Assembly (NCBI GenBank): GCA_963969365.1
Contig: OZ017753.1
Coordinates: 930,001 to 994,000 of the forward strand
DNA length: 64,000 bases
From: Asterochloris sp. CNOR1
Lineage: Eukaryota > Chlorophyta > Trebouxiophyceae > Trebouxiales > Trebouxiaceae
Reading direction: 5' to 3'
How positions within the stretch are numbered: position 1 is the first letter of the stretch; every line of letters begins with the position of its first letter. A program made the translations under genes and the position numbers. The notes beneath the pieces are model-generated. The model did no database searches. It was not told the origin of the DNA and saw only the letters and a list, made by a program, of their open reading frames with translations. Positions 23,983-36,017 of the stretch are shown here, in pieces.

Positions 23983-26900
23983 ATGCCTGCCATTGACAGG
24001 CATCAGCCTGACTGCCATTCCTGCCGCGAGGCCATGGCACAGCTCAGCAGCGCGCTCCTACCAACATCTGCTGCTGAGAACGGCAGCATGTCAGCAGCAG
24101 ACTTCAAGGCCAGCCTGTATGCCCAGCTGAAGACTGCAGGTGTCATGAATTCCATCAAGGTGAACGCTGACATTGTGTATGCCATCCATGTTGAACAGCA
24201 GCAGGCAAAGCTCTGCACATCCTCTTCCTTGCTGATTGAATTTCATATGGCCTCTCTCTCACACTTCTCCCCATGCTGGCATGGGCAGACCCAGCTGCGG
24301 GCACAGGTGTTGTCCAAGCTGCAGCATAATAGCCCTAGCGTGGCGCCACCAGAACCCGGGGCAGATGCCCTCTTCAAGCGGGCACTCAACAGCATCATTG
24401 CTGAGTACCTGTCGGCCTGCCACATGCATTACACCCTGTCAGTATTCCAGCCGGAGAGCGGGCTGAGTGGGACAGTGCACCTGTCTCATAGCGAGCTGGC
24501 TCGCGTGCTGGGGCTGAAGCCAGGGTCGCTGCTGCATTCTGCCCTGGCGCGGCGGGGCATGGCAGAGGGAGGTCACAGCAAAGGTGAACGAAAGGTTCAC
24601 ATGAGCTGCAACATGAGCCTGTCTCGACGTGTTGTGCCTCGTCAGCGGTGCTGCCTGTACACTCGGCCTGCGCCCGACGTGGCGATGGCCAGATCTGGTT
24701 GCATTTTGCTGTCTCAGACATGGTGCCTACACCAATGCAGGCTCACATTGATCTACACTGTTCAGGGGGCGCTGTGCATGCAGGTGCTGCCTGCTTTGGG
24801 CTGGCCCTGCTGGAGGCTGTGGAAGAGGTCAGTTCAGGGACAGGTTTAGTGCTAGATTTGGGCCCGGAGGACGAAGGCGAGCACCTGAGCCAGGTTTGTT
24901 GCACTTCTGCTGCCTGAAGGCTTTGCCATCAGCAAGTGACTTGACTGTGGACACCCTGCTAGCTCAAGGCCATGGGTGGGCTCCCAGCAAGTGTGATGGG
25001 AGAGACCATGGGGCACACCGCAGCCACCACGCTGGCCTTTCTCAGGAGCCTGAGGCTGGGTGGCCTGCAGGAGCAGCATGTGATGCAAGCCCTGCTCTTG
25101 ATTGCCCAAGTATGGTAAGCCTTTTCAATGGGCAGACTTTCAGAACATGTCCTGACAAGCTTGGTGGGCTGTAGGAGCAGCGGGTGATGCATGCCCAGCT
25201 GACAGCTGCCAGGCAGGAGGGCGAGGCGGTGCAGCGCAGGGTGGCTGCTGCAGAGCGCGCAGAGCTAGCTCAGCAGCATCACCAGGAGCTGCACGCAGTG
25301 CAGCAGTCGCATGAGCAGGTGCAGTTCAAGCACCTATAGGTCAGGCAGCCATCACATCAAGTCTGCAAACAGCTGTTGCATGCAGCACTGCCAGGCGGTG
25401 TAGAAGCTGCATCGTCAGGTGCAGCAGCCTTCAAACAGCTCTCCTCTGCACAAAAGTGGTGCCGTGATGCTTGGCATGCAGCTGATTATAAATCCCATTG
25501 CAGCCCTACACGCTGCTGCTTCCCCCACAGGATATGCGTAGGCTGCTTTATGTCTGTAAGGCTTTCGCTGCAGGCCATGTACATTTTGAGAAAGCAGCAG
25601 CATGAGCTGGAAGCAGAGTTGGAGCACCAGAGGGAGCGCCTGCACTTCGAGCGCCAGCACATGCAGGCAGCCCAAGAGGAGCAGCACAAGGGCCTCGCCA
25701 ATCAGCAGGTGCCCGCCCAGGGTGCTAATTGGGAGCCTGCGTGCAGCTGCCAATTTTGCCGCACCGTATTCATGGGAGCATGACCAGCCTGTCCTGCCGG
25801 TCAACTTGTGGGCCCGGTCGAGAAACCCATCCCATACAAATGGGTGGCACTAGGCCAAGTTGATGGAGGCTGGCGCAGTACCCAGGACTTCGTGTGGTTG
25901 CCGTGCGCACAACGTCTTCTGCCACTGCATTGAGTGTCTCTCACTAAGCGGAGTGCGCGAGCGCAATGCAGAGGGATCAGTCAGTGCCAGCCTGCTGCAG
26001 GAGCGCCTTCACGCCCAGCAGCTGGAGCTGCAGCAGCACTTGAGTGCAGCACAGCTGCGGGAGGCGCAGGCAGCCCGCAAGGTGGCTGAGGCCAGTGCCG
26101 AGCTGGCTGAGGCGCGGGTGACTGTACGGCATGAGGTTGAACAGGAGCTCTTCGTGCAAAAGGAGGCCGTGCGGCGGGACCGGCTGGCTCTGGAGTCTGA
26201 AAGGTGGGCCTTGTGGAGGGGCGGCCTGCCTGCCAAGGCTGTTGCTGGCATTGTGGCCAGTGTTGTGCAGCATGATTGAGGCTGCTGTATGCGTGTAGCC
26301 GCAGAAACTACCAGCTGTAGTCCCTTGCGACTGGTGACAGCTGTCAGCAGTGTCTGCCACGGGAAGGGAGTGGCTGCCCTCTTCTGAGGTGGGCAACCCA
26401 TGTGCAGGGTGCTTTTGTGCCGCCACATCTTGCAACATTGCCCGAGCAGCTCAAGTGCCTCCTGATACTGCACATACGTCAGAGACGCAGAATAGGACAT
26501 GGAGCAGCTTGGCAACCACCGCGCCAGCCCTATGCCGCAAGTTCCAGGGACTCGCTCAGGGGAGCTAGGCAGTTAGGACAGCTGTGCCCTGCCATCTGTT
26601 GCCACCCTTTGCCACCTGAGCATGGACTTCCGCAGGTCATTTGCACAGAAGGATGTGCCAAGGCAACTCGGCATATTAGCTTGCTGCAGGTCGCCGCGCC
26701 AAATGTATAGACCAGTCCCTTATCCCTGCAGGTCTCAGGTGCTGGAGCTGAGGAGCCAGGCGGCAGGGGACATCAGTGCCCTGCGCATTGCCCAGGAGCG
26801 CCTGCGAGCAGTGGAAGGCAGCCTGGCGGATGCCCAGCGACGGGGGCAGGCTCAGGCTGCCACCATTGAGACGCAGGGCCTGCAGATGGAGCAGTTGCGG

Positions 26901-29900
26901 GTGGCGTTGCAGGTGTGTGCTACCTCAGTATCTGCCTGGCCGCCCGATGTGCTGTTTCCAAACAAACAGGACTTGCAGGTGAAGCAGCTGCGTCTAGCTG
27001 TGCAGGTGGCCGATGCTTCATGTTGCATATATATGCCGAGAGATTGTCGTCCATTCAGACAGAGGGCCTGCAGATAAGGCAGCTGCGGGTGGCGGCGCAG
27101 GTGGGTGATGCTTCATGCTGTATCAACAGCATGCGGGGAGCTGCTGCATACTATGCCCTCCACCCCCCCAGTCATGCTGCAAGTGCCATTCCAGCGCCCC
27201 ATTGCGCAATGACATCTCTGTGCCTCACTGAATCGCAGGGGTTTGTCTTAGTTCAAGTGGTCTCAGAAGCCACAGTCCTCTGTCTGCTGCAGGCAGCGCA
27301 AGCGCAGGCGCACAGTACAGCCTTCCACACTGGAGCAGCAGGTAGGTAGTGTGCCTGACAGAATATGTGTGCCCCGCATGCCTCGCCTAGCTGACACATG
27401 CCTGCAAGCTTTGGTGTCACATCACGCCTCCTTCTCCCAGCACGGCCGAGCCTGGTCCATCAGCAGTGCTGTGCCTGCAGGGAGAGTGCAAGACCACCCC
27501 ACTGACCGGCGGCTGAGGCAGGAGCTGCGCAAGCTGAGCTCTGCCCTTGACAAATTGGGGCTCAAGTGCAGGAGGCAGGGGCTGCAGCTACAGGCCAGTG
27601 CTGCCCGAGAGCAGTACTGGAAGAGCCTGGCTGTGACGCGGCAGGCAGGAGTAGAGCAGGTAGGGCTGCCGTGCGTGCAGGCTGGCTGGACCATTCTGCA
27701 TCCTTCTCTGTCAGCTATGTCTTCCACCAGCCATGAGCATGGCAGACAGGCGCAGGGCAGGTGGGGCAGCCGATGCTGAGGCGGCACCTTCCCTGAGCAG
27801 TTTCTGTGCTGCCTGCAATGCTTTCAACATGTCCTGCCTGGAATCAGCCATAAGATGACATGTTCATGACCTCACGACCTGTGGACCTTGCCTCATCACC
27901 CTTGCTGTGCCTTTTGGTAAGGTCTGACCCCTGGTCAGAGCGTGGTCCAGCATCAAGGTGAATTTTGTTGCCAAGTGTCTGTCATCGTGCCCAGAGATAG
28001 ATGTACATGACTGAGCTGGGCCACTGTGCAGGTGCTCAAGGGCCAGGAGGGAGCCCTGCAGCAGCTGGAGGAGGCAGGTCTGCTCCTGCAGGCAGCTGAG
28101 CGCACCCAGCAGCAGGTGTTGGGCGGGCTGCGGGACCTGCAGCGAGGCCTGGCGCTGGAGGCAGGCACGCCAGGTGGGCGCCTGAGCTGTGGCTCAACGA
28201 CATGACCACGCGGAGAGGATCTGTGCTTTGCATTTGAGATGATGAGCATCCTCATGTCTGCCGTGTCAAGTGACTAGATTGCATGCCTGGAGTCCGCAAC
28301 TATTGTTGCCAGTACTAGCAGCAGCTGACCAAGTCCAGTCCACTGTGCTTCAGTAGTCCCGACTCCTTCCTGCCCTGCTGACATGTATCTGCGTACACCT
28401 GCCCAGCCACCTGCAACAGAGATGTATACTGCTTGGTTGCCGTGTTGCGCCCCCCTCTCCATCCACACTACATTTGGCTGCTGCTTCTGTGCAGGTGGCT
28501 CCCACCTGTCCACTCCTACCAGGAGTCACCGGGCGGCGCCACCAGTCAACTCCTCAGCCCTTGTGGGCCTTGCAGGCCTCCTGCACACTCACTTCCCAGC
28601 CAGCAGCGCCGCATCAGGCAGCCACCTGCTGCAGAGGTGAGCAGGCTCTCAGCCATGCACTATTCTGCACTTGCTCTGGCCCAGCTAGCCCTTGCTGAAA
28701 CGCAGCGAGCACCCAATGGTGGGGTGCTACACTCTGTGCATGCAGCAGAAGTCCTGCCAAGCTTTCCAGTGCATGTTTGCGGTGTCAGCACCTGAGCTGC
28801 AGATGTAGTCACCTATGCTTTCTGCCTCTGGGCTTGACCTGTGCCTGAGCCTTCTGCAGGGTTCAAAGTTTGAGGTTCCATGCGGATGAGCTATCTGCGG
28901 GAGTTGTGGAGGCACGTCGGAGCATGGCTGCAGCTTGCAACGCTGCTGCTGAGCGCTACAGGGCGGCCGTCCGCACTCTGCAAGCAAGTGCGAGGGACAG
29001 CACAGACACCAGCAGCAGCTTCACTGCAGGTGGGCATGCGCACAGCAATCCTTGTTTATTGCTTGATACAAGTGTCTGTGCATGTGCTTGCCTGCGCAAT
29101 GTCCCAGCACATCAGGTTTCCTGTTGCAAACCGACTGGTGTTGAGGCACACACCCGCTGCCTGCAATGCTGTGCTGTGTTCACAATCAACTGCTGATGTG
29201 CCGCAACTGCCTAGCTGCCAGTTGATTTGACTTTCAGTGCCTGCAGAGGGATCAGAGCTGAGCATAGAGGTGGACGAGGCCTTCATCCCTGCAGCAAGGC
29301 TGCCCACAGCAGCCAGCCACCGCCTGAAGCAGCCACTGGGGGGACCAGGCCTGGGGATGCATCCATCTGGCCCCCTGCTGGGCAGTCATGCTGCAGCTGC
29401 ACCCTACATGGAGCCTGCATGGCAGTCAATGCACATGCCAGGCGGCTCAGCCCAGCAGGCTTGGCTGCAGCAGGCAGCCGGCAAGACCCACATTGGCGGC
29501 ATGCCTGGCGGTGAAGGGGCTGCTGCTGCGCATGGCATTGCTGCAGGGCAGTATAGTGGCTTCCCTACTCCTCCCATGGGAGGTCTGGGCAAGCAGCAGC
29601 CAGCCAGTACTCAGCAGGCATGTAAGCCGGAAGGGGGAACTCCAGCTCGACCCCTTCGCCCCGCCCAGGCGCCCAGAGAGCTGCAGCAGGTGGCACCCCC
29701 AACAGAGCCAGCAGCCTGCTCAGAGCATGAGGCATGGGGTACCCTGGGGCGGGAGCGCAGCAACATCGACGCTCTGCTGCAGGCTGCCCCTGCCAAGCCA
29801 GTGTTGGGCCCTGCCAGCCAGGTCGTGTCCCAGGCAGGCAGCAGATACAATGCTGCCGAGCTATCAGATGATGGCGACCCGCTGGCTGTGGCATTGCAGC

Positions 29901-32900
29901 CTGGCCCCCTGCAAGGCCCCGCAGGCAGCGGGAGGCACTCCAGTGGAGATACAGTTGTGCGGTTGTTGGGCCCAGAGGTGCGCCCTGCGGCTGAAGGCAG
30001 CACTGGCCTGCAGCCTGGCCCTCTGCAGGCCGGCAGCTCGGTCTCTGCTGCAGATGTCCACCAAGCCAACCTCAATGGAGGCCATGAACAGGGGATGGCC
30101 CAAATGGGCAGGGAGCCAGCAGAGCCTCCAGAGGATCAGGATGCCAGGCATGCCCACACACTGGCCCCAACAGCAGCAGGGCCAGGCATGCTGCAGGAAC
30201 CTGGCGTGCCAGCAGAGCCTCCTGGAGAAAAGCCACCACCTCTGGCCTTGGGGCACCTGTCGCCGCTGTCCAGGCCGCCAGTGGCTGCCCTGCGTCCAGC
30301 AGCACTGGCGCCCACCACTACCTCCCAGCAGGCCCGGCCTGCTGAGGCAGGTGTGTTCAGCAAAGAGCCCATTACTGACGAGGTCGTCTCTGAGCAGGCT
30401 GGGAGGAGCCTTCCTGAGCGCACGCCTGCTGCTGGACCAGCTGGGACCCCTGGCACCGTGCTAGGAGCATCAGCGAGTGAGGAAGCTGCTGCCTCGTCTG
30501 CCCCTGTGGACCATGACTCCCGGCAGGGAACTGCCGTGCTGCAGCCTGACCATCTCGATGCTCAGAGCATCCAGGCACGGGCGGTTGCTGCTGAGCCGTG
30601 GGAGCCTGGACGGCTGCCTGCCTCCGGCAGCTCCCTCAGCACTGCAGACATCAGGGTGGCACCAGGTGCGCCTGGGGTGGAGGCTCAGGCCAGGCCTGAT
30701 GGCGGCCAGGCTGCACTGCCTCAGCTGCGGACCCCGGTGGGAGCCAGCCCTGGCCACGCTGCAGACCGTGCAGCGGCAGTGGCCCAGCTGCACCAAGGGG
30801 AGCGGGGGCTGCCTGGCCCAGGTGTGCCCAGCGTAGCCAGGCAGCTGCAGTTTCAGCAGCCTGTTGGTGCACCAGCAGCACCTAACCTGTCGGCAGGGGC
30901 TGCCCTGCCAACAGCAACGGCGCCGCCAGCTTCAGAGGTGGCACAGGAGCAGGCAGCAGTGGCAGTAGCAGCAGTGCCTTCAGCTGCTGAGGGGAGCGAG
31001 GCTCAGCTGGAGCTGCCAGGCGAGTCTCAAGCGACAGCAGCCGAGGCTGCAGCTGTGGAGGGGAGTGGGGCACTGTCTGAACACATGCTGGCTGGCGACA
31101 CGTCCGGGCGGCATCTTGGGGACTGGCCGGCGGTGCCTGGTGCAGAGGCCCCTGCTGGGGCGATGGCTGAGCCACGACCGCACGCATCAGAGGCCAGCAC
31201 TGCAGCAGGGGTGGTACCTGATGTGGCAGCTGCTGCCCTTGCGGCAGCTGAGGGTCAGCCACCTGCAGCCAGCTTGAACATGCTGTTGTTGTCAGGGCGA
31301 CTTGCCAGTCCTGCAGTTGAAGGTCGTGTTGGTCAGCCCAAAGAGGCAGCAGAGCCTCAGAGTGTAGGCCTTGCTGCTGCCCATGCTGCACCTGTCAGCA
31401 CAGCTGTGGGGTCACCTGCATCAGCTGCCACCCCAGGCGCTGCATGGCCGTCCGACCAGCAGCATGAGCCTAGGCATCCCCCTACAACCACCTCAGCCCT
31501 ACCTGAGGCTGTGCAGCACAGGATGGAGGGGTCTGGCATGCTGCCCAAGTCTGTGCAGCTGAGCCTCGAGTTGCCAGCCTCGCTGCCAGCGTCCCAGCCC
31601 ATGACTACACGCCCCCTGGCAGAGCAGGCAGGCACGCCTCTGGACGAGAAAGTACTGCAGCCAGGCAGCCCAGATGGCGCCCACCTGGTTGCTGTGCTGG
31701 AGCAGCACGCGCGAGAGCAGCAGGGTGTCCGGCAGTTGGGGCAGCTGGTGCAGGAGCAGGGTGGCACTCCTCCCAGCAGCAGGCAGCTGGGAGTGGCCCA
31801 GGTGAGGTGCCTTTGTTGGGTGGCAATGTGCGTAAGAGTGCATCGCAAGCTTCGCATGCAGCAGACCAGAGTGACCAAGAGCGTTCAGCCATGCTGCCTG
31901 CACCTTCTGACTTTGTGCACCAAACAGGCTGCCGGCAGCGTGACTGATGAGTGCTGCCCTGTTCATTCAGCTTGCAGCAGTGGTCTTGGCAGCAGGCAGC
32001 TGGGCGTGGACCAGGTCAGAACTGCGGTGATTGTGTTGTAGGCAGCATCGCGCATGCACACAATGCAAGATCTTGCACCACAAAGATCTGCGTAAGCGTG
32101 CAGCCAAGAGCCCTTGTGCTGGTGCAGTTGCAGGTCACAGAGGTGGTGCAGCATTCAGGAATGGCAGCTGAGGCTTCCACACACGGCACAAACCTGCAAT
32201 CTGATGCTATGGCCGCACTGGTTCAGCCCTGGCAGCTAGATGGGCATGGGGGTGAGTGCAATGTCTGCGTGCAGCAGCCTCATTCTGTGAGTCTCTTCTG
32301 CGGTCTGGCTGCCAGTTGTGCTCCACCATGTGCCACTTGGGCTTGTCAGGCAGGCCTCTGCAACTCCTCTGTTGCCTCCCTTTGGTCATCTTCAAGCCAC
32401 ACACAATGTACGGTCTGCCTCACAATACTAATGCAGACCGCAAAGTGACAACACTTCACAAGGCCCAGCCAGTAAGGCAGGCCTATGCACGCTGAGTCTC
32501 AATGTCAAGTTGTGCATGGGGGCTGGCGAGCACGCCACCAGAACAGCCTGCTAATTCTTTGAGGCAGGCTGTGTGGTCACCAAGGGAGTGTGCACTGCAG
32601 ACACAGTCGCTGCGCTTCCCGTAGAGCATCAAACAGTCGTGATGCAACCTCTTTGGCCATATAGCTGCAGCCAATCCTCTGCCTGCCGTAAAGGCACCGC
32701 CACATCGCTGCCAGCAGATCGCGTGGGTCTGTGGGTGCAGGACTGAGGGCCACCTCTCTGCTGGTGGCATGGTAGACGCTGTGGTCAGGGAAGGTTTCTG
32801 GCTTGCAGGCGGCGCCGCAATGCCAGCGGAGCGAGCTGAATCTGCGGAGGCAGACTCTGTGGCCAGCGAGCTGGAGCGAGTTGACTCCGCTGAGCTGCGA

Positions 32901-33658
32901 GCAGCCGCCCTGGCAGCGGAGGGCAGCGCAGTCAGCGCCAGCGCTGGGCTGAGCGTGCTGGGAGTGGACCCTGCACATGCTGCTGCATCTGAGCCGAGGC
33001 GGGAGGCCCCTGGGCATTTGTGAGTATGCCGAGGGCAGCTATTGCCCCGTCCTTTGGTTGAGGGTGTTGACTGCGGGTGCATTTGAACCCGTAGTATGCA
33101 TGCGGCTGCATTACAGCCAGATCTGTTGACCTGCAACCACAGGTGAGAGGGGTGCTTTGAAATGCTGCACACTTCTGCTGGGACTCTGGAGAGGGCGGCA
33201 GCTGGACGGAGTTGCAGGCCACAGCCCTGCAGTCAGTTTGCGCTGATCAAACTACCTGAGCAGGGACAGGAGCGGCCCTCCAAACGCAGTCGCTGGTGCT
33301 GTTTCGCTCAAGGAGGTCCCACATGCCTGCAGCATGTGCAGCATCAGGACAACACATGTGCAGTTCTGCTCAGGCTCCATGTTGCACAGGGTGCTACTAC
33401 TTTGAGCATGCTATTCAGGCTCAGACGCTTTTCAGCTTCAGACATGTGACATGCAGGCCCTTGCAAGACGAGTCCCCGTCAGCACTGGACCTGCCCAGCA
33501 TGTACATGAATGACGCCTACCTTGACAGTCTGGAGGAGCCCCTGCCTGCTGAGCTGCCAGAGGTGGATGACACAATGTCACTGGGGGATGTCTCTGTTGG
33601 GGAGGCCCCAGACATGGAGCATCTCGGCCCCTCAGAAAGCTCTGATAGTGTGTTCTGA
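23983..33658 (+). CDS. OFD1-like centriole/basal-body coiled-coil protein
   Basis: OFD1 caps centriole distal ends and is needed for distal appendages and ciliogenesis. The first exon (ATG 23983) ends FKASLYAQLKTAGVMNSIK and the next begins TQLRAQVLSKLQ, the N-terminal OFD1 signature. A LisH-type block follows: LNSIIAEYLSACHMHYTLSV then FQPESGLSG, and then LARVLGLKPGSLL. Downstream exons are Gln/Glu/Ala-rich heptad coiled coil, e.g. ILRKQQHELEAELEHQRERL (25580), LLQERLHAQQLELQQHL (26000), ELRSQAAGDISALRIAQERL (26740), TDRRLRQELRKLSSAL (27505) and EGALQQLEEAGLLLQAAERT (28050). A giant exon (29237 to about 31800) is low-complexity Ala/Pro/Gln/Gly. The last exons are acidic (LDSLEEPLPAELPEVDD) and stop at 33658. 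N-terminal identity is solid. The 3' extent is inferred from continuous coiled-coil/disordered coding on one strand; a second gene starting near 28-29 kb is not excluded. Confidence 0.75.
25056..25196 (+). repeat. Duplicated exon segment (OFD1-like gene)
   Basis: A stretch at 25056-25092 recurs at 25160-25196 with about 104 bases spacing. One reads GGLQEQHVMQAL and the other, near the exon encoding EQRVMHAQLTAARQE, carries a stop before that point and so lies across an acceptor. Confidence 0.8.
26871..27120 (+). repeat. Triplicated mini-exon with flanking intron (OFD1-like gene)
   Basis: Three copies of an exon end plus donor occur at about 26871-26912, 26963-27006 and 27057-27100. They read GLQMEQLRVALQ, DLQVKQLRLAVQ and GLQIRQLRVAAQ, each followed by gtg. 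Copies two and three also share the next intronic bases (gatgcttcatg). Each later copy has an acceptor-like cag before it and is close to 36-39 bases long, so each could be a heptad-adding exon. Confidence 0.88.
29237..31800 (+). other. Very long low-complexity exon in the OFD1-like gene
   Basis: An uninterrupted open frame of about 850 codons in a region where other exons are 60-300 bases. It is dominated by Ala, Pro, Gln, Gly, Ser and Leu with recurring short motifs such as QPGPLQ (twice near 29900-30010) and PAEPP/PGEKPP. No folded domain is recognised, and it is predicted to be disordered. The frame is entered after an acceptor just before PAEGSELSIEVDEAF and leaves at a gtgagg donor after RQLGVAQ. 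Confidence 0.65.
31775..32019 (+). repeat. Duplicated exon end and donor (OFD1-like gene)
   Basis: The end of the long exon at 31775-31806 (RQLGVAQ, then gtgag) has a copy at 31988-32019 (RQLGVDQ, then gtcag), 213 bases downstream. Both could act as donors. Confidence 0.85.
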
Positions 33659-33850
33659 GCTCTCATGCCCTGAATGTGCTAAACTATTTGATCCCCGGCG
33701 GTGCCCTTTACATGCCTGGCCACAATGCATAAGCCAGGCCAGCAGCCCATTTGGAAGCCCTAATCTTCCTCAAGTGATCTGAGGAATGACTTTGACCAGC
33801 CTATGTCGCATAGCCTACAACCTCAAAAAGCGCTGACTTTGGACCATCAA

Positions 33851-35369
33851 ATGCAGCCTACCTGTAGCCATTCCGCCAGGCTGGCAAGGTGGCCGCCAGC
33901 ACCCTGCATGCTTTCGTGTCACAAAGCTATTCTTCGCCACAGGAGTGCTGCAGGCCAATGCGGCCTCCTCCAGCAGCAATTGATGCAGTGCAAAAGGAGT
34001 AAGGTTAGGCAGCACCAGCCTGCAGTGACTTGCCAGGCCAGAGGTTTTGGCACTCCTGCCCGCAGCAAGAAGCAGGTCAGCCGGCAAAAGCTGCCGTCTT
34101 TGTGCTGTCAAGCCATGAATACCAGACGTACTTCCCAGACCACGATGCACACAGCAGCCATTACACCACAATTGAGTCTGCAAAGCAGCACTTCTCACAG
34201 CTGTTCTCTCCCAAGCCTGATGTAGAAGAGGAAGCGTGACAGCACCTGGATTGGCGTCATGAAGGTCACAGAATATCCCACTGACAGGGAATGCAAAGCG
34301 GTTGTGCTAAAGGTGTGTGCTAGCCTTTAGTGAAGTTGCTGTTTGGCTGCATCTGCTGTGCTGACTCAGCTTTTCTTGTGTGTGTTGCAGGACAAGTCCA
34401 CAGTTGTGATCTACCAAGTCAGGAATAAGGAGACCCAAGAAGAGGAGTGGTTCTGCAGTGATGCAAACAGCACAGCCTACAGTGCGCTCCTGAGCGGCCT
34501 TTTGCTGCAGCATTGTCCAGGTCCAGCTGAGGGGCCCACAATGTTGCCATGCAGAGTATCCGCTGGCAGACGCGTCAGTTTTCACATCCTGGAAGGGCTC
34601 AGGCCCAGCAGTGCAGAGCAAGCTAGATGGGACAGTGTACAGTCTCGAGACTGGTGGGGTGCTTGAGTGGTGCCCCAAAGACACTTTGCTCCGAAAGATC
34701 CTTGGTAGGCTAGCCATCTGCATGAGGCATCGCCCATGCACATATCTCATGTTCAGTTGTGGAGGCCTGAGACTCAACATGACGCCCTGCAGGCACCCTG
34801 AAAACTGCTCAGAATCCTGTTCCCCTGAAGGTTTACCCCACAATGGCAGAGAATGGCACCATTTACTGCAGATTTGCACCAGGGTCCTGATCCACAGCGT
34901 GTACCCAGGATAACTTACAGAGAGACACTCAGACAAGCTTCAAGGCTCTCCAAAAGAGGGAGGCCCTCATCTCATGCTGTACAATGCAAAACAATGGCAC
35001 TTTCCAGCAAGTCCAGAGCAGTACAAGAGTGGTTATCCCTCTGGATATTACAGTCTTGGGAAAGGAGTGAAAGCCAGGCTGGTGGGCACTACGATGCGGG
35101 CTGACAGGTGGACAGCTCCAAGTCGACAGCTACTGGGAACCACACATGGCATGGCTGCCAGGCAGCCGTCAGTGAGACGAGGTGTTGCTGCTTTTGGGAG
35201 ACACAATCTGCCACTCCTCCTCGTCGTGGCTGGTGTCACCTTGCTCTGTACAGCACCCAAAGTATCAGCCAGAGGCAGCAGAAGTACAGAAAGCAACGCA
35301 GAAGGTGCAATGAAGGGTACCACTGAGCAGCGCGCCATTATTGCAGAGTCAAGCCACTCACCGCAGTGA
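33851..35369 (+). CDS. PSB33/TEF5-like plastid Rieske-type domain protein
   Basis: The N-terminus from the ATG at 33851 (MQPTCSHSARLARW) is Arg/Ser/Ala-rich, as in a chloroplast transit peptide, and ends near RGFGTPARSKK. Mature-domain exons follow: DSTWIGVMKVTEYPTDREC near 34240, then STVVIYQVRN and WFCSDANSTAYSALLSG near 34400-34490, LDGTVYSLETGGVLEWCPKD near 34625, and VPLKVYPTMAENGTIYCRF near 34820. The order and the pattern of the last two blocks resemble the Rieske-like domain of PSB33 (Chlamydomonas TEF5), a thylakoid photosystem II-associated protein that lacks the iron-sulfur ligands. No CxH...CxxH pairs are visible here either. A hydrophobic span (NLPLLLVVAGVTLLC) near 35200 fits a single thylakoid segment. 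The frame between 34920 and 35060 is ambiguous. Family assignment is from memory of the domain and is moderate. Confidence 0.58.
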
Positions 35370-36017
35370 GCGGCATCTGCCACTGCGCCAGCCACATCGG
35401 AGCCAGAGGGGCGGTGTACAGATGACTGGCGGGGACTGTCCAGCAGCTGCTGCTCATGCAGAGAACGCCCCATGCTGGACTGCACTGAAGGAGCCCTGGA
35501 CACCTCTGCAGCATTGGGACACTGGCTCGAGGAAGTGCCTTTACAGCAGGCAGGATGACATCACTGCTCAGGGTGCCCAAATGCTCTGTGCAGGGCCGCA
35601 GGCCAGCACTGCTGGGGCTGTGCCACTGCTGCTAGCCAGCAATGTGCCTTGCCCGAGGAGTGAACGGACACACGCCCAGCTGCCTCATGCCTTTCCAAAT
35701 GCAGCCAAACAAGGGCAACACAATGACCAGGGGAGCGGCTTTGCCCCTGTGGCCCCATTCAGCAGAGCTCTGGCTGGCTCACGATGCTGCTGGCAGCTTG
35801 TTTGGTGCCAGGAAAACCCAATGTTGCATTCCCTGCACAACAGACGCTGCGCGCTATGTGAGCAGCCCTGCGCGTAGGCCAAGGCCCACCATGCATGAAT
35901 CAGCTGATTGCTGTTAATTTTGCCCCCCTCCCCCCCCCCCCCCCTTCCCCCATACCCTTGCCCCTGGCTCAGCAGGTCATTGAGCAGGCTTGTAAGTATC
36001 CCACACCGAGCGCAACA
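35370..36017. other. Convergent intergenic region
   Basis: This lies between the plus-strand plastid protein gene and the 3' end of the minus-strand coiled-coil tail. Open frames exist on both strands but none resembles a protein. It contains a C-rich tract at 35923-35951. No other element recognised. Confidence 0.45.
35923..35951. repeat. Poly-C tract
   Basis: A pyrimidine run with 15 consecutive C at 35930-35944 and further C runs either side. On the minus strand it is a G-rich tract that could form a G-quadruplex-like structure. Confidence 0.95.
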
